Assembly: GCF_019059575.1 (NCBI RefSeq) | Contig: NW_024881676.1 | Span: 250,501-314,500 of the forward strand | Reading direction: 5' to 3' | Source of the DNA: Amphibalanus amphitrite | Lineage: Eukaryota > Arthropoda > Thecostraca > Balanomorpha > Balanidae | DNA length: 64,000 bases | Shown here: in pieces, positions 13,016 through 24,348 of the stretch | Numbering within the stretch: position 1 is the stretch's first letter | Layout of the letters: each line of letters starts with the position of its first letter | Translations under genes and position numbers: made by a program | The notes under the pieces: generated by a model | Seen by the model: the letters and a program-made list of their open reading frames with translations, nothing else | Databases searched by the model: none | What the model was told of the DNA's origin: nothing

Positions 13016-13282
13016 GACCAGGTGCTGCCCTCGGCCGAGGGTCCGCCCGGCGGCGGCGGCGGCGGGCCGCCGGCAGCTGCCGACTCGGCCGCTCCGCAGC
13101 TGGCCGAGCAGCTGCAGCTGCTGCGCGCCGAGAACGCCGCGCTGCGTGGCCGCCTCCAGCAGCAGCAGCAGCAGCAGCCGCCGGCAGCTGCCGGAGCGCC
13201 CATCAGCGACGCCGAGAAGCAGCTGCTGCGGGACCGGGGCGTGCGCTGCTCGTGCTCGGCGCCCGCCTCCATCACTGGAGAT
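13016..13282 (+). CDS. SPECC1L: Cytospin-like exon 2: Q/P/G-rich head and first heptads
   Basis: An 89-codon exon, phase 0 at both ends, between a pyrimidine-rich acceptor (cccgcag) and a gtgagt donor. It encodes six glycines, then a leucine-rich segment (AEQLQLLRAENAALRGRL) with heptad character like the start of the cytospin coiled coil, then seven consecutive glutamines encoded by pure CAG, and an Ala/Pro stretch. Frames on the opposite strand are shadows of this GC-rich exon. The CAG run is likely to vary in length between individuals. Confidence 0.85.
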
Positions 13283-14873
13283 GTGAGTTCTGTAATCACT
13301 GACCTCCACAGCCCCACAGACCAGCCTCAGCCACTGTCCTCTGAACCAGACAGGTCTGTCGTGTCGTTATCTGCGGCACCGGCCGCTCCCAATCAGTACA
13401 CTCCCTGTATCCTGTCAGTGCGTCTCGTACTTACACACACACCAGGCAGCGCGCACGATATGCGTAGTTAGCAAGACGGTGTGAGACCGTGAATATACTG
13501 TGAATGATCGGTGTAAACAGAGACATGATCGGGAACAGCCTTCCTCGAACAGCTTTCTTTGATCTGTAGAACACTTATTGGAAGATCAGGAAGGCTCAAC
13601 TTTGTGATTCATGTTATCAGTTATAGGTCTCAGTCACAATCTATAACTCCTAAAGATGTAATTTTGCACGTTGACGCTGGCTCTGATGCCATTTTTAAAT
13701 CGCTGTCCTCCCTTCTTGGTGCGACACAGATTAGTGTTAGGTGTCACCTGGCGCGAGGTGTCACAGTTTCCCCTGTCATGGGTTTATCTCGGTGTCTAGT
13801 GGGCGGCCATTTGTGCTTGTGTCTGATGCCGTTATTGGTGGTTTTTGTCGCCTGTCGTCTGACCGGGCAGAGTGGGAGAGCTGGGGTAGAGGGAGGGAGG
13901 ACGGCAGGGGGTGTCACGAGCCGTGGCTACGTGAGGTCGCCCGCCCGGCTCTGGGCCGTGCGCTGGGCTGCTGGGGCCTCTGTGGTCTGAGGGAGGCTGC
14001 AGGGGAGAGGAATGCTAGTGGATGGTGGGGAGGGGAGAGACACATTCCATTAGATGGGCTGGATAGAGTGGGTGACCTGGGAAAATGGTTGGCGCCTTCT
14101 CCTTACGTGTCTCGTGCTTGATGAGACGGAGTCTCCGAGATGTATGACTGGTGCCAGTTCATGTAGCCGCAGCGACACTGTTTGCCAAATCTACCCTACT
14201 GTTTGAACGATCACCTATGTTGAACGTCCAATATTCGCCTCTAAGACAAACAACAAAACAGGGGTTGCATTGGGTTGACATAATACAAACTTCGGGAAAG
14301 GAGTGTGTTTATTGTTCATGTGATCGGAGTATGTTTCAGTGGGTGTTTTCAAGACCCATACCCCGACAGAGCTTATAGCTCGGTGTGTTATTTCCATAAT
14401 CTGGGTGTTTATTTGTTCTTGACCAGCCTCTCAGTACGGCCCGCAGTGAGACATACCATCACGAAAGGCCGCTAGGACACGGGCTCACGAAATAGGGGGC
14501 CATGTTTTCACGAGATATGTCGTGCTGTTCATTTTACCCCCAGTGTTCTGACACCGCGGGGTTCGTCATAACGGTGTGTAGCGTGCTGCTTTGTCCCTCA
14601 GGAGCCCTGTGACTGTTGGCAAATATCACCTAGATTCATGTGTATTGTATTGTGCCGACTGGAACTTTTGATCCCTCTGTTGGTCTCATGCGTCTGCTGT
14701 CCGTGTGCATCGGGTCCTTGCCCCATCTGCACGAGTCTGACTCCATTTAGGAATCTGGTATCTGTCTATATTGCCCATGGCGTTTGTCTGACCGTCCTGT
14801 CTACCCTGTGTTTCTAACTGGACCTCTCCATGTGTCCGCCCCCTCTGACCGTCTCTGTCCGCTGTGTCCGCAG
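13283..14873 (+). other. Intron, nothing further recognised
   Basis: The open frames are short and show no conserved domain or repeat boundary. I see no gene or mobile element in this 1.6-kb intron. Confidence 0.6.
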
Positions 14874-14996
14874 GACAAGGGCCGGGAGCTGGGCCGCTCG
14901 GCGTCCCAGGACCTGATGGCTGACACCCCTCACACACCGGACTGGGACAAACAGTCGAGCAGCTCCATCTCCGAGTACTCGGTCGCCGATCTGCAG
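14874..14996 (+). CDS. SPECC1L: Cytospin-like exon 3: serine-rich linker before coiled coil
   Basis: Forty-one codons, phase 0 at both ends, acceptor tgtccgcag and donor gtatag. The protein piece ends SSSSISEYSVADLQ, matching the SEVSVACL-type segment that precedes the conserved QMEE coiled-coil start in vertebrate cytospins. The donor (CAG|gtatag) is weaker than most in this gene, but the phase and the family match support it. Confidence 0.85.
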
Positions 14997-16513
14997 GTAT
15001 AGTCTCCGACCCTCCCTTCCCGTCTCTGCAGGCAGGTAACTAAGTCTCCCGAATTAAGAGAGTTTCCTCTCTGCGAGTTCAGGTACAGGACTTTATTCTC
15101 ATCGCTCCTCTCTCCTATCTTCTCTGTTCTGCTCTCTTCTCCTTTATTTTCCTTTCCCCTTCCTTCCTCTTGTTTTTTTTTCTTTATATCCATCGGCCTC
15201 TTTCTCTCTCTCCTCTCTCTTCTGTTCCTTCCTCCCGCTCCTCCAGTCCATGTGCAGAGTACGATGAGGCGGCAACCTGTGGAATGTAAGTAGGACATCG
15301 GTCCATCTCTGCCGTCGGCTGCAAGTCAGACACGCGATGAATGGTGCGATTAAACGTCTCTCGGTGTCGTATGGTTCCATCAGCCGCGTCTTTCGATGTC
15401 GTGGGAGCCCTAGCTAGTAGAGGTCGTTCGATAGTGTTAGCGTTATTTATGACGGGGAGTGCCCCGGGTCATAGTGCTGCCGAGAGCCATGTTGCGCGCT
15501 CTGATGTAACCGCCGAGAGTCCATTTCGTGTCGCTCTCCCCTTCACTGGCTGGAATAATCGTGCGGGGTTTCTCAAATAAATCTAATGACATTTAACCCC
15601 GCGGTAACGCATTAGCTGTTTCTAAACATCTTGCGATGTTTAAGTGCTTAGGGATTCAAATCAGCGATGACTGACTGGTTAAGCATTTATGATCCGCCTG
15701 GGTATGACACGAAAGTTGATGTCATGAAAGTTGTCGTGCCCATGCCAACCCGACCTGACCTGGCCTTTCACCATTTCATTGTCCATTGAATGACCATTTC
15801 ACCCTCGTCCAGACCTGTTCTGTTAGGTGTGTGCTGATGTCTCAACTCTCAGACATGCTGCTTACGAGATTGTTTATCCGGCGCCTCGCTGGCATTCGAC
15901 AATCATCCGAATGTCCTCTGTAGGTTTTATGGCTTCACATTGATGGATCAGATTAAACGTTCTCTGGCACTTATCGTTCTGCGAGCTGATTTATGAGGCC
16001 ATAAAAATCGTCTGGGCGTCCTACCTGTTAGTGAGGCGCGCCAACCAAATCATGATTCTAAGGTCTATGTGAGTTGTTGACGTGAAACATGCTAGAGGAC
16101 TGCTAGATATTTATCATTGGTGCATAGTTATCCGTAAGTGGTCGCCTATATGAGTCATGTCCCTCATGGAATACGTCATATGCATTTTCCACTGACGTTT
16201 ATTTGATGCCGCGAGATGTTTGTCTGGTATATGTATGTTCGTTGACATTGAATTAAGTAGTGTCATTCATAACCACTAAACAGTGCTGTCGTCATAGTGC
16301 ATACCGTATACTTTGTTAATGGGCATGGCGTGCATCTTTCCCCTACCATATTTCATCCAAAGTTTCTTCTTATTTTCCCAACTGTATGGCAGCTCTCATT
16401 TAGTCTTCTCTTACTCTCATTTATTTTTCCTCATATCTTCTATCTCCATGGATCCTCCCTCATCTCTCCCCTTGTACCTCGCATCTAACCCCGTCTCCCC
16501 TCCCCTCCCGCAG
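14997..16513 (+). other. Intron with pyrimidine-rich tract
   Basis: It contains a strongly pyrimidine-biased stretch (about 15105-15245) that gives long spurious Glu/Lys/Arg-rich frames on the minus strand. No gene or mobile element recognised. Confidence 0.6.
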
Positions 16514-16798
16514 GACCGTATCACGCAGATGGAGGAGACGCACCACAGCACCAACGAGGAGCTGCAGGCCACCCTGCAGGAGCTGACCGACCTGCAGGAC
16601 CAGCTGGCCGCCCTGCAGGACGACAACAAGCAGCTCCTCCAGCAGAAGGCCGTGCTGTTCGAGTCGCTCTGTGAGCAGACAGAGCGGCTGGAGGACTCGA
16701 AGCAGCAGGTGCAGCAGCTGCGACAGCTGCTCATCAAGGAGGAGGCCGACCGGCCCAAACTGCAGGAGCGGGAGGTCATGCTGCAGGATCTGATCAAG
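16514..16798 (+). CDS. SPECC1L: Cytospin-like exon 4: core coiled coil
   Basis: Ninety-five codons, phase 0 at both ends, acceptor cccgcag and donor gtaggc. It encodes the most conserved coiled-coil block of the family: DRITQMEETHHSTNEELQ, then LQELTDLQDQLAALQ and a SLCEQTE segment. This corresponds closely to the vertebrate cytospin QMEEN-HSTSEELQATLQEL region and is the strongest single identification in the gene after the CH domain. Confidence 0.95.
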
Positions 16799-17770
16799 GT
16801 AGGCGGGCGCGTGGTGGTCGGTGCGGGTGGTGGGGAGACGGGATGAGTGAGATGTAGGCTGTCATTCAGAAGGGTTATATGGCAAGCTATGTCTTCTGTG
16901 GAAAAAGACGTTTTGTCTACGAAGTGAGGTGTGGTAGATATTTGACCCGACAATAGTTTTTAGAGGCAGTTAGATGAACGCCGTCCCATTTCCACGCTGT
17001 ATGCTTTTTTGTCTCCGTTCTGTGGGGTACTAGTTTGTAAAGGCCTCGTCCTCAAACTCTGTCCGGCTGCCGGCCGGTGTTCCGTCTCGGTTCACCGAAG
17101 CGGTTCGTGTGTCTCAGCTGTGCGAGCGGTGGCTTAGGATAGGGCGGTCTTCCGTGGATCAGCGACTTGGGAAACCAGTGACCCATAATAGGGCGATGAC
17201 CCGAGTCATGTTGAAGGAGCCAGGAATGCGGTGACCATGTTTAGGGGGTTTTCATGAGGAGCAATGGGCGGTGGCAGGAGTTTTTAGACCTAGGAGGTAG
17301 GTACGGGCGGCAATCTACCCTTCCCTACGATTACTTACTCCGGTCATCGGTGACCCGCGGACGTGGGTTGGTGACCCGTGCTAGGACGGTGACCTCTGTA
17401 GGCGGTGACCCGATAAATTGTCGGGTACCGGCTGCTGGACAGATGAGGCAGATGTTTGACCAGATGGCGCTCCGTCCGACACGGTCCATCGCGCAGGGCG
17501 GGTGGGTTGGAGATGGTGGAGGGTGGACAGGACGAGAAAACAGACTGTAAGGTAGACACAGAGAAGGCTGTGGAAGGCACAATGCCGGGAGGTGGATCCG
17601 GGGTAGTCCAGGGTTGAAGGGTGAGGTAATCTGATGATGTATTGAACTCCCCACGGACGCCGCGTAAAAGTTATGACTCGGATGTATGGGAGGATTCGAG
17701 CTCCGGTTCCACTCTATTGATTAACGCTTCATTGATGCGTATGATATGCATATCTGAGTGAGAGTCATGC

Positions 17771-17810
<40 letters not shown>

Positions 17811-18959
17811 GTATTGAGTCCTCCATGTGAATGGTTTTTCAGTGCTCTCGTCATACAATCATTCACAATCTATAAAACTACAAGTGGGTATAAAACACAC
17901 ATCAATAAGAATGACGCACAGTATAAAAGTAAAGAGAATCGTCTGTACCAGTAAGATACTCAGATGGCAAAATGTGAAGTTAAGAATGCAAAATACGCGG
18001 GTAAAAAGTAGACAAAGTAAATAAAAGTGAGCAGCGCAAAAAAAAAATCATCACAAAATACATCACAGCTTGTTTGCCAGAAAGCTAACGATGGAGACCG
18101 TTCCACGATTTTACTGCTCTAAAATGAAAAGTACGCCTGGCTCGCTCTGTTCTAATTTTAGGCAGGTCCAGCTGATCCCCACATGTGCCGCGAGTGAGCC
18201 TCCTATTCACATCAGAGCGACGCATCACGAGTCCAGCTAGAGATGGCGGCGCATCCGACGAGAGAATCCTACGCAGCATCGCTATGTCTCGGTCCTCCAA
18301 CATCTTGTCAAACTTCGGCCATTCGAGAGCTTCCAGAGCTGCGCTAATGTGGTCGCGTTTAGACAGTCCTGTTACAATGCGCGCCGCGAAGTTAATGGCC
18401 TTCTGCACACGTCGCCTCTGGGTTGCGCAGCAGCCTCCCCAGACGGTACAACAGTACATTATGTGGGGGAATACAAGGGCCTCGATAAGCATCTTTTTTA
18501 CTTCATACGGTAGCTTATGTCTCAACTTAGATAGGCCGACTAGTACATGGTAGCAGCGGCGGGTCACCAACGACACCTGCTTCTCCCAGGTCAGTGAAGA
18601 GTCAAAGAACACGCCTAAAATTTTGATCTCGTGACTAGGTTTAATTTCGCAAATGCCAAAGTCAATAGTAAAATTTGCACTACATATTTTTCTCTGCGGC
18701 TTTACTAGCAAAGTTCAGTCTTAGTTGGGTTGATTTTTAGCCTGTTCTGGGTGTACCATCGGAGAGCCACCTCCAAAGTACACTCCATACGCCGTTTTAG
18801 GTCGTCCAAATTAGAAACCGTATCAGAGTCAATAAACTGAATGTCATCGGCGTACATGACCTGCTTGCCACTGGGTAAATGAGACATAAGGTCGTTAGTA
18901 AAAAGTAAAAACAATTTTGGACCCATTAGTGACCCCTGTATCACGCTGTATCACGCTCA
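17771..18959 (-). mobile_element. 5'-truncated non-LTR retrotransposon with (TTGA)n tail
   Basis: Read on the minus strand, a broken reverse-transcriptase frame begins near 18959. It is followed by about 275 bp of 3' UTR and ends in a tetranucleotide tail, (TCAA)n on the plus strand at 17771-17809. Simple-repeat tails are typical of several non-LTR clades. The last 45 bp before the tail (17811-17855) recur at 47483-47525, tying this copy to the fragment at 47.5-48.7 kb. The 5' end is truncated in the fingers/palm region, as usual for abortive reverse transcription. Target duplications could not be established. Confidence 0.8.
18085..18959 (-). pseudogene. Non-LTR reverse transcriptase fragment, frameshifted
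   Basis: The upstream piece (18705-18959) contains IQGSLMGPKLFLLFTNDL and the catalytic YADD box (VMYADDIQF), reverse-transcriptase motifs of the palm domain. The downstream piece (18085-18711) continues in another frame with the thumb and C-terminal region: ILGVFFDSSLTWEKQ, then KAINFAARIVTGL and a DLPKIRTERARRTF segment. A small indel near 18705-18711 separates them. No endonuclease domain is present. Jockey-, CR1- and I-like clades share this layout, and I cannot resolve which it is. Confidence 0.88.
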
Positions 18960-19459
18960 GGTGTTGCTATTTCGGTGAGCGTCATTGCTCCCACTGCAGG
19001 ATCTTCTTCAGCTGACCTTGTAGAGGCCGCTGAGTCATGTGTTGGTCCGATGGTAGCCGTTTTATGCCTCATCCAGTGGCTGATAGTGCCTCTTTGGTGA
19101 GGGTGTGTCGAGGCGATCGTCTAAATATCGGCACGCCCCAAACGTGCCCAGTGAGCTAATCAGTTGGGCTGGGCTGCAGGCTGGTCTTTGTATCGTGAAC
19201 TGACTATGTGCAGTCCGTGGTTCAATAACCTCGTAATTTCTGTTTTTATTTTGGTATTTTATTTTGTATAATTTAGGATGCTATGAGCTTACATTAGGCA
19301 CTTATCTACGAATTATGACACCAAAGTGTTTTCAATTAGCTGTCTGATTCTATCTACAGCTAGTCGGTATTTAAGTCTGTTTTCTGAATAGCTGACCGCT
19401 GTCCGTGCGCCCCTCACTACCTGCCCTGTCTAACACCCTCGCTCCCCCCTACCCCACAG

Positions 19460-19726
19460 GGCGCCCACGCCGAGCGGGACGCGCTGCAGTCCCGTCTGGA
19501 CGGACTCCAGGAGCAGCTGGAGGCGCGCCGGGAGGCCGAGGCCGCGCACGAGGCGGAGAAGGCCGCCCTCCAGGACCGACTGCGCCTGCTCGAGTCGACG
19601 GTCGAGGCGGCGACGGCCGAGCGGCGCCAGGTGGAGGGCCAGCTGCAGGAGGCGCGCCACGAGGCCAGCCACGCGCAGATCGAGGCAGATCGTGTGCAGG
19701 AGCTGCTCGACAGCGCCAACAGCAAG
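19460..19726 (+). CDS. SPECC1L: Cytospin-like exon 5: coiled coil
   Basis: Eighty-nine codons, phase 0 at both ends, acceptor ccccacag and donor gtgcgg. It begins GAHAERDALQSRLDGLQEQL and continues as an uninterrupted Glu/Ala/Arg/Leu-rich coiled coil without proline. It joins directly to the LQDLIK end of the previous exon, as in the family. Confidence 0.92.
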
Positions 19727-20931
19727 GTGCGGACCGCCAGAGGGACGGGGGAGGCGGCGTGTTCTGATGGTGGATGCGTGTTGCTTGCCGTTACAATTGT
19801 TTATCCCCTCTGCGGATTTCGATGCCAATTTCCGGTTGAGTTATTTTTGTATGATAAGTCCCTGTCTTATTTTTTGAGCCTCTTTCTCAAAGCCCATGTA
19901 GTTTCCAGTTGTTTGTAAAATAAACGTGCTAAATCCATGTCCATCATCCTGCTATGTTGAAAAAAATTGCAGTGGTGCCACGTCCTTTGTTCTACCAGTC
20001 TGTGTTTATATCCGTCGCGGCAGCAGCTATTTTGCATGGTTTATGATTCACGTTATTGATGTGTACCCGCACTGATTGATTTGTTTGCACGATGTGTCTG
20101 TGGTGTGTCTCTTAAAGTATGTGTGTAGTCCTTGGGTGCAACTCTGACCGCGGCATGTTGTGTGTATCCGTCCCGTGCCTGTCTGTGCATTTGTGTGTGC
20201 TGCCTTGGTACAACCCTGGTACGGCCATTTGCGCGCCCTGCCCTAACCACTGTGTTGTGTGTAAACATGTGCCTATAGGTGTGTGCTGCCTCGGCACGTC
20301 TCTGGTATGATTATTTATATGATCTACCCTGCCGCGGCCACTGTGTTTTGTGTGTGTGTGTGTGTGTTTTCTATCCTGACCGCTGTGTGTTGTGTGCTGC
20401 TCGGACCGCTCTGCGTCGGTACGTCTCTCAGTCCATCCCAGTGAGTCACATAGCTCGTCTGCCAACACCGAGCCACAGTCCCAGCACTGCCCCACTGATC
20501 CTCCGTGCAGCTGACCTCTGCACCGAGCATCTGCCCGTGCCGACGGTCTGCCTCTGCGCACATGCTGATTGTGTTGATTGTGTGCTCCGCCCGAACGCGC
20601 TCAATCACAACTGGCGTGTGCGCTTCTGTGGTCTCGGGGCTGGGTTGGGTGTCACTTTGATAGCTCATACAGGGTGTAACGAAATTATCCGGACATCTAT
20701 TTTTTCGCCATATCTGCTCGCACAGTTTCTTCTTTAATGTGAGAAGCTGGAAAATCAGATGAATGCATACCTCTGGTATCTGCTCTCAACTCAGCAGTGA
20801 CCTGACCTTGCGAAATGACTCTTGCTCTGAGTAAGAGTCGAGTCGCCGACGGGTTCATTTGATAGTTTTCGTTTAAGGCAGTGGAGAGAAGGGAGTACAG
20901 TCTCTCGTTTCGTAGTAAGGCTATACGTGTT

Positions 20932-21590
20932 TTTTTTTCATCACTGTTTATTTGATGCACCACATTTCGAATCATACACGACCTACATACCTATATCTAC
21001 TTCATACATAATACACATGCATTACATACTTCCCCTTGTTCGTTCGTCCGGGAAAATCAGTGAAGGTGCCATCTTCATAGCGGCGGCGGAAACAAACCTG
21101 GGCGGACGCGTCGGCCGCGGTGCGGCCGGCCACGGCAGCACGGAAAGGCGAGACGAACCACGACAGCACGGACGGCGGAGGCGGGCCAGACTCTCACTCA
21201 GCTCTGCTTCTCAGCTTAGACGGCACAATTGGGGGTCGGGCAGATGGCGCCACCACCCCACCCACCCCGCCGCCACCCGTCCAGCCCCTCGACACCATCG
21301 CGCACGCTATAGGAATTGCATTGTACAAAAGGATGGAAACATTTTGAAGGATGTTAATGGAATGCGATTTCCGGTGGCGGGTCATCAGCCACCGCCCGCA
21401 CCGCCCGGCGAAGGGGTATCGCGGGCGGCGCCCCCTATCCACCGGCCGGACGTGCGAGCCGTCGACTTGTAGTGCCGGCGCCCCGCACGCCCGGCCGGCC
21501 GACCGGCCCCAGTCAAAGAGGCCGGTCCCGGGTTGGCCCGGATGGGTCATAGGAGCGGTGGCTGATTTTCAGTTTGATCGCTTAGATCGC
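20932..21590 (-). mobile_element. Poly(A)-tailed retro-insert nested in the mariner element
   Basis: The 15-bp sequence AAGGCTATACGTGTT occurs at 20917-20931 and again at 21591-21605, flanking a 659-bp insert. The insert begins on the plus strand with a T run followed by TTTATT (20947-20952). On the minus strand this is an AATAAA signal 8-10 nt before a poly(A) tail. This is the signature of LINE-mediated retroposition: a processed RNA copy or a SINE in antisense. The 5' two-thirds is GC-rich. No protein similarity was recognised in either orientation, so its source is unknown. Confidence 0.82.
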
Positions 21591-21605
21591 AAGGCTATAC
21601 GTGTT

Positions 21606-22610
21606 GGTGGCATGGTGGCATGAGTCAGAAGCTGGTCTGTCAGCAGCTGGACATCAGCAGCAGCCAGTAGCACATCTGCCTGAGGCGTAATAAGATGGGA
21701 CTTGGTGGCAGAGTCAGCCCGGCCTCGATCGCAAAAGGTGCCCTCTGCCAAGTGGTGAGGAGAGTTGTCAAGATAGCGACAAGGAAAGGGTACCAATTAA
21801 TCCACAAACTGACTCGAATTCTTACCAAGGCAGATAATAAGAGGTCCCATATCATGATTCACCGTTACCCGCCCTTTAGCTTGGTTTTACTACCCTTCAA
21901 ACTGAAAAAGACAATGGAATCGACGGGAAAACAACCAGTCCACCACCTTTGGCCTCAGGTCAGGGCGTGTCCACTGGTCGAAGGAAGACATGAATGAGAT
22001 GGCCTGGTCGGATGGGAATCTGTTCGAGCTGCGATATCCGTTGAGCCGTCAAATCGGCCATGTGTGGGCTGCCAGCAGCTCGAATGTGCCGGCCGTCGCC
22101 GGCGTCAAACATCCGGGCAAAATCCAGACCTGGAGCATGTTCAGCTGCTGTGTAATATTCAAGTTGCTCATGACGACACAGAAAACCACTATCAGTGACG
22201 AGTATTACTGGCGCAACATCCTGGCTAGCGATTGGTTGGAGCCACTCAACCAGACGGCACAAGAGGGCTCGGTTTCTGAACGTGTACCGATGCCTGATTC
22301 AAGCCGCGCAGTCTTCATGCGGGGCGGCGCACCACCTTCAAGCCCCTAGCAGAATGAGAAGTGATGCCGAGAGGACCTATTTTTCTTCTGGGCTAAAGGG
22401 TTCGGGCTTTGGAAATAGTTTCCATGCAATTCCATCGATATCTTATAGACTATATTGTCCAGCAGGAATGAATGAGGGGACACCTGCCACCAGCGCCGCC
22501 CAACTGTGGGCACAGGTTAGTAAGGCGCTACTCTATATGAAACCCACTGTGCTGGAAAACCCAGTGGCGGGAATGCTCCAAAAATTTGTACCTGCGCTTT
22601 TATGAAAGGT
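21606..22610 (+). pseudogene. Degenerate Tc1/mariner transposase
   Basis: In one main frame a transposase-like segment reads MNEMAWSDGNLFELRYPLS, then VKHPGKIQTWSMFSC, ISDEYYWRNILA and AVFMRGGAPPSS, with the C-terminal part (TPATSAAQLWAQVSKALL) in another frame. The WSD block carries the first catalytic aspartate. The FM-x-x-GAPP block, where a second aspartate is expected before GAPP, has glycine instead. Upstream, helix-turn-helix-like sequence is interrupted by stops. Frameshifts, stops and the lost acidic residue make it a pseudogene. Confidence 0.85.
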
Positions 22611-23180
22611 GGCTATATAATAATTCAAAAGGGAAAATATCAGATTGGCTTGCTTCTTAATTACAGCGCGAAGAAAGATGTCCGGATAATTTCGTTACAC
22701 CCTGTAATTATGAAACGAGCCAGATGAGCTGATTTGGATGGCGGTGTACTTGAGTTGGGTCAGCTTCAGCACAAATGCATAAGGGCACGCTGCAATGTAG
22801 CTATTCGGTGCTGAAGACGTTGCACTTTATTTGCAGTATTGCAACATGCACTGTGTTTAGGACAACCTTATGTACCGTTTTACATGGCACACTGGCACAT
22901 TCAGCGCTCTGCCACAGTTGACCTGGTTATGCCATGCTAATTCCTTCTTTTTACAATTTTTTTAAATCAGTATCATTTCACTCAAATCACTTTGATTTTT
23001 TCCTCCCAATTCTATAGCCTATCGAGGCCCCGCTCATCACTCACTCAGTGACTGCAGTGGCTCCTTCACAGCGCACCCTCTGGCACACTGCAGCTCTGAA
23101 AAAAAAAAACTAAACTCTCATTGCGCGTAGCCCATTCGCCTTCACACTGGCACCTCACCCTGCCCCCATCGTCCCGTCAG

Positions 23181-23369
23181 ATCGCCGAGCTGCAGCAGGC
23201 GGCGGCGGCCAACAACAAGTCCGAGCTGGAGGCGCTGCTGGACGCCGTCCGACAGGAGAAGAACAGGGTGGACGAGCGTGCCGCCCGCCTCCAGGAGACT
23301 GTCAGCCGCGCCCAGTGCGAGAAGGCCACTCTCGAGGAGCAGGTGGCATCACTACAGCAGGAGAATAAG
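23181..23369 (+). CDS. SPECC1L: Cytospin-like exon 6: coiled coil
   Basis: Sixty-three codons, phase 0 at both ends, acceptor cccgtcag and donor gtgaga. It encodes IAELQQAAAANNKSELEALL, then a VRQEKNRVDERAARLQETV heptad segment ending LQQENK. This matches the DIQDLLESVRLDKEKAETL-type segment of vertebrate cytospins in position and character. Confidence 0.92.
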
Positions 23370-24180
23370 GTGAGAGATGGGTGACGGGCTGCCTTCCCTT
23401 TAGCGTGATGGTATGGTATGGTAGAATTATTTGAGAACAGCTAGGAATCCTCTTAATCGTCAATGGTTCGCAATAAGCAAGAGGACAGTCATGAGAAATA
23501 ATAAGTAAGTGGCTAGTTTTAATGTCTAGCATGTGTCCGACTGCCAGTTTCGTGCATGGGGTAATGAGGAGGAGGTCTCCAGTAGGGTCTGCTTCCTCGA
23601 CTACACATGAATTATTTAATGAGCGGCAGCAGGATAGCCAGGCCACCCCTCCCGGAGGTGTACTTGGTCGGGTTATGGGCCGGCGCGGCGGCGTCTGAGC
23701 CCGTTTGGCCCCTCCCAGGGGTCTGGGTCTTGCCTGCAGTGACAGTAATGTGTTCTCTGCTGCTCTGGGATGAGCGTCATGTTGGGCCATTGGGTGGGGA
23801 ACGGACGTGTTGCGTTTCTGCCGTCTGCGCGTAGACTGGATGATGATTACATTGTTATGGGGAGTGAATGCAGTTCATGCTGGCTGTTAACTTCTGCTAG
23901 CTAGGCGTTGGTCAAGTGAATGAGAAACTACGTTGATGTCTGTTTGATTATTTTTTTCTGATGTTGAATACTTTAATTGCGTTCTTTTGTGTGTCGGAAT
24001 GCTGATTCAACCTGACTGCTTCATCTGATTACGCTGTGTATAGTATCGCTAATGGCAGAAGCCACTCACTTCTAGAGTCGCATCATCCAGCTGGCTGATG
24101 TGCTCAGCCATAGATAACATGAACTACCGCTCAGCTCACGCCTCCCAGCTACTTGACCGTGTGTTTTTCTCCCCTGTCAG
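23370..24180 (+). other. Intron, nothing further recognised
   Basis: No gene, mobile element or tandem repeat recognised in this 0.8-kb intron. Confidence 0.6.
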
Positions 24181-24348
24181 GTGGCCAAGAATAACGCCAA
24201 GAAGGAGCTGAGTGACGCCCAGTACCGGTACGACCAGCTGGCTGAGGAGAAGGCAGCTGTTGTGGCAGCTTCAGAGCAGCTGCAGCAGTCCATACTCGAG
24301 CTGGAGGCCACCTGCCAGAGCCATCTGGAGGACAAACGAGAACTCAAG
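24181..24348 (+). CDS. SPECC1L: Cytospin-like exon 7: coiled coil
   Basis: Fifty-six codons, phase 0 at both ends, acceptor cccctgtcag and donor gtactg. It encodes VAKNNAKKELSDAQYRYDQL, continuing as a heptad-rich segment to HLEDKRELK. The following intron is short (461 bp) and shows nothing else. Confidence 0.9.

Larger units (their letters stand above)
16799..19459 (+). other. Intron hosting a minus-strand non-LTR fragment
   Basis: This 2.7-kb intron is occupied at 17771-18959 by a truncated reverse-transcriptase element in antisense orientation. The remaining sequence shows no gene. Confidence 0.8.
20668..22706 (+). mobile_element. Tc1/mariner-type DNA transposon with TA target duplication
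   Basis: A perfect 29-bp inverted repeat starting CAGGGTGTAACGAAATTATC occupies 20670-20698 and, inverted, 22676-22704. Each end is flanked by TA (20668-20669 and 22705-22706), the target duplication expected for Tc1/mariner. The element is 2035 bp. Removing the 659-bp insert and one 15-bp duplicate leaves 1361 bp, the usual size of an autonomous Tc1/mariner element. The transposase inside is decayed, so the copy is inactive. Confidence 0.92.
19727..23180 (+). other. Intron hosting a dead Tc1/mariner element
   Basis: Beyond the transposon (20668-22706) it contains a short (GT)n run near 20341-20368 and no recognised gene. Confidence 0.8.

Noticed and set aside
12959-13317. Minus-strand frames opposite the 13.0-kb exon
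   Set aside because: Shadows of a GC-rich coding exon on the plus strand that has proper splice sites and family similarity.
15105-15380. Lys/Glu/Arg-rich minus-strand frame
   Set aside because: Produced by a pyrimidine-rich intronic stretch; biased composition only.
17771-17809. (TCAA)n considered as an independent microsatellite
   Set aside because: Its position at the exact 3' end of the reverse-transcriptase fragment makes it the element's tail.
20927-21472. 181-codon plus-strand frame inside the mariner element
   Set aside because: Runs antisense through the retro-insert from its poly(T); low complexity, no domain.
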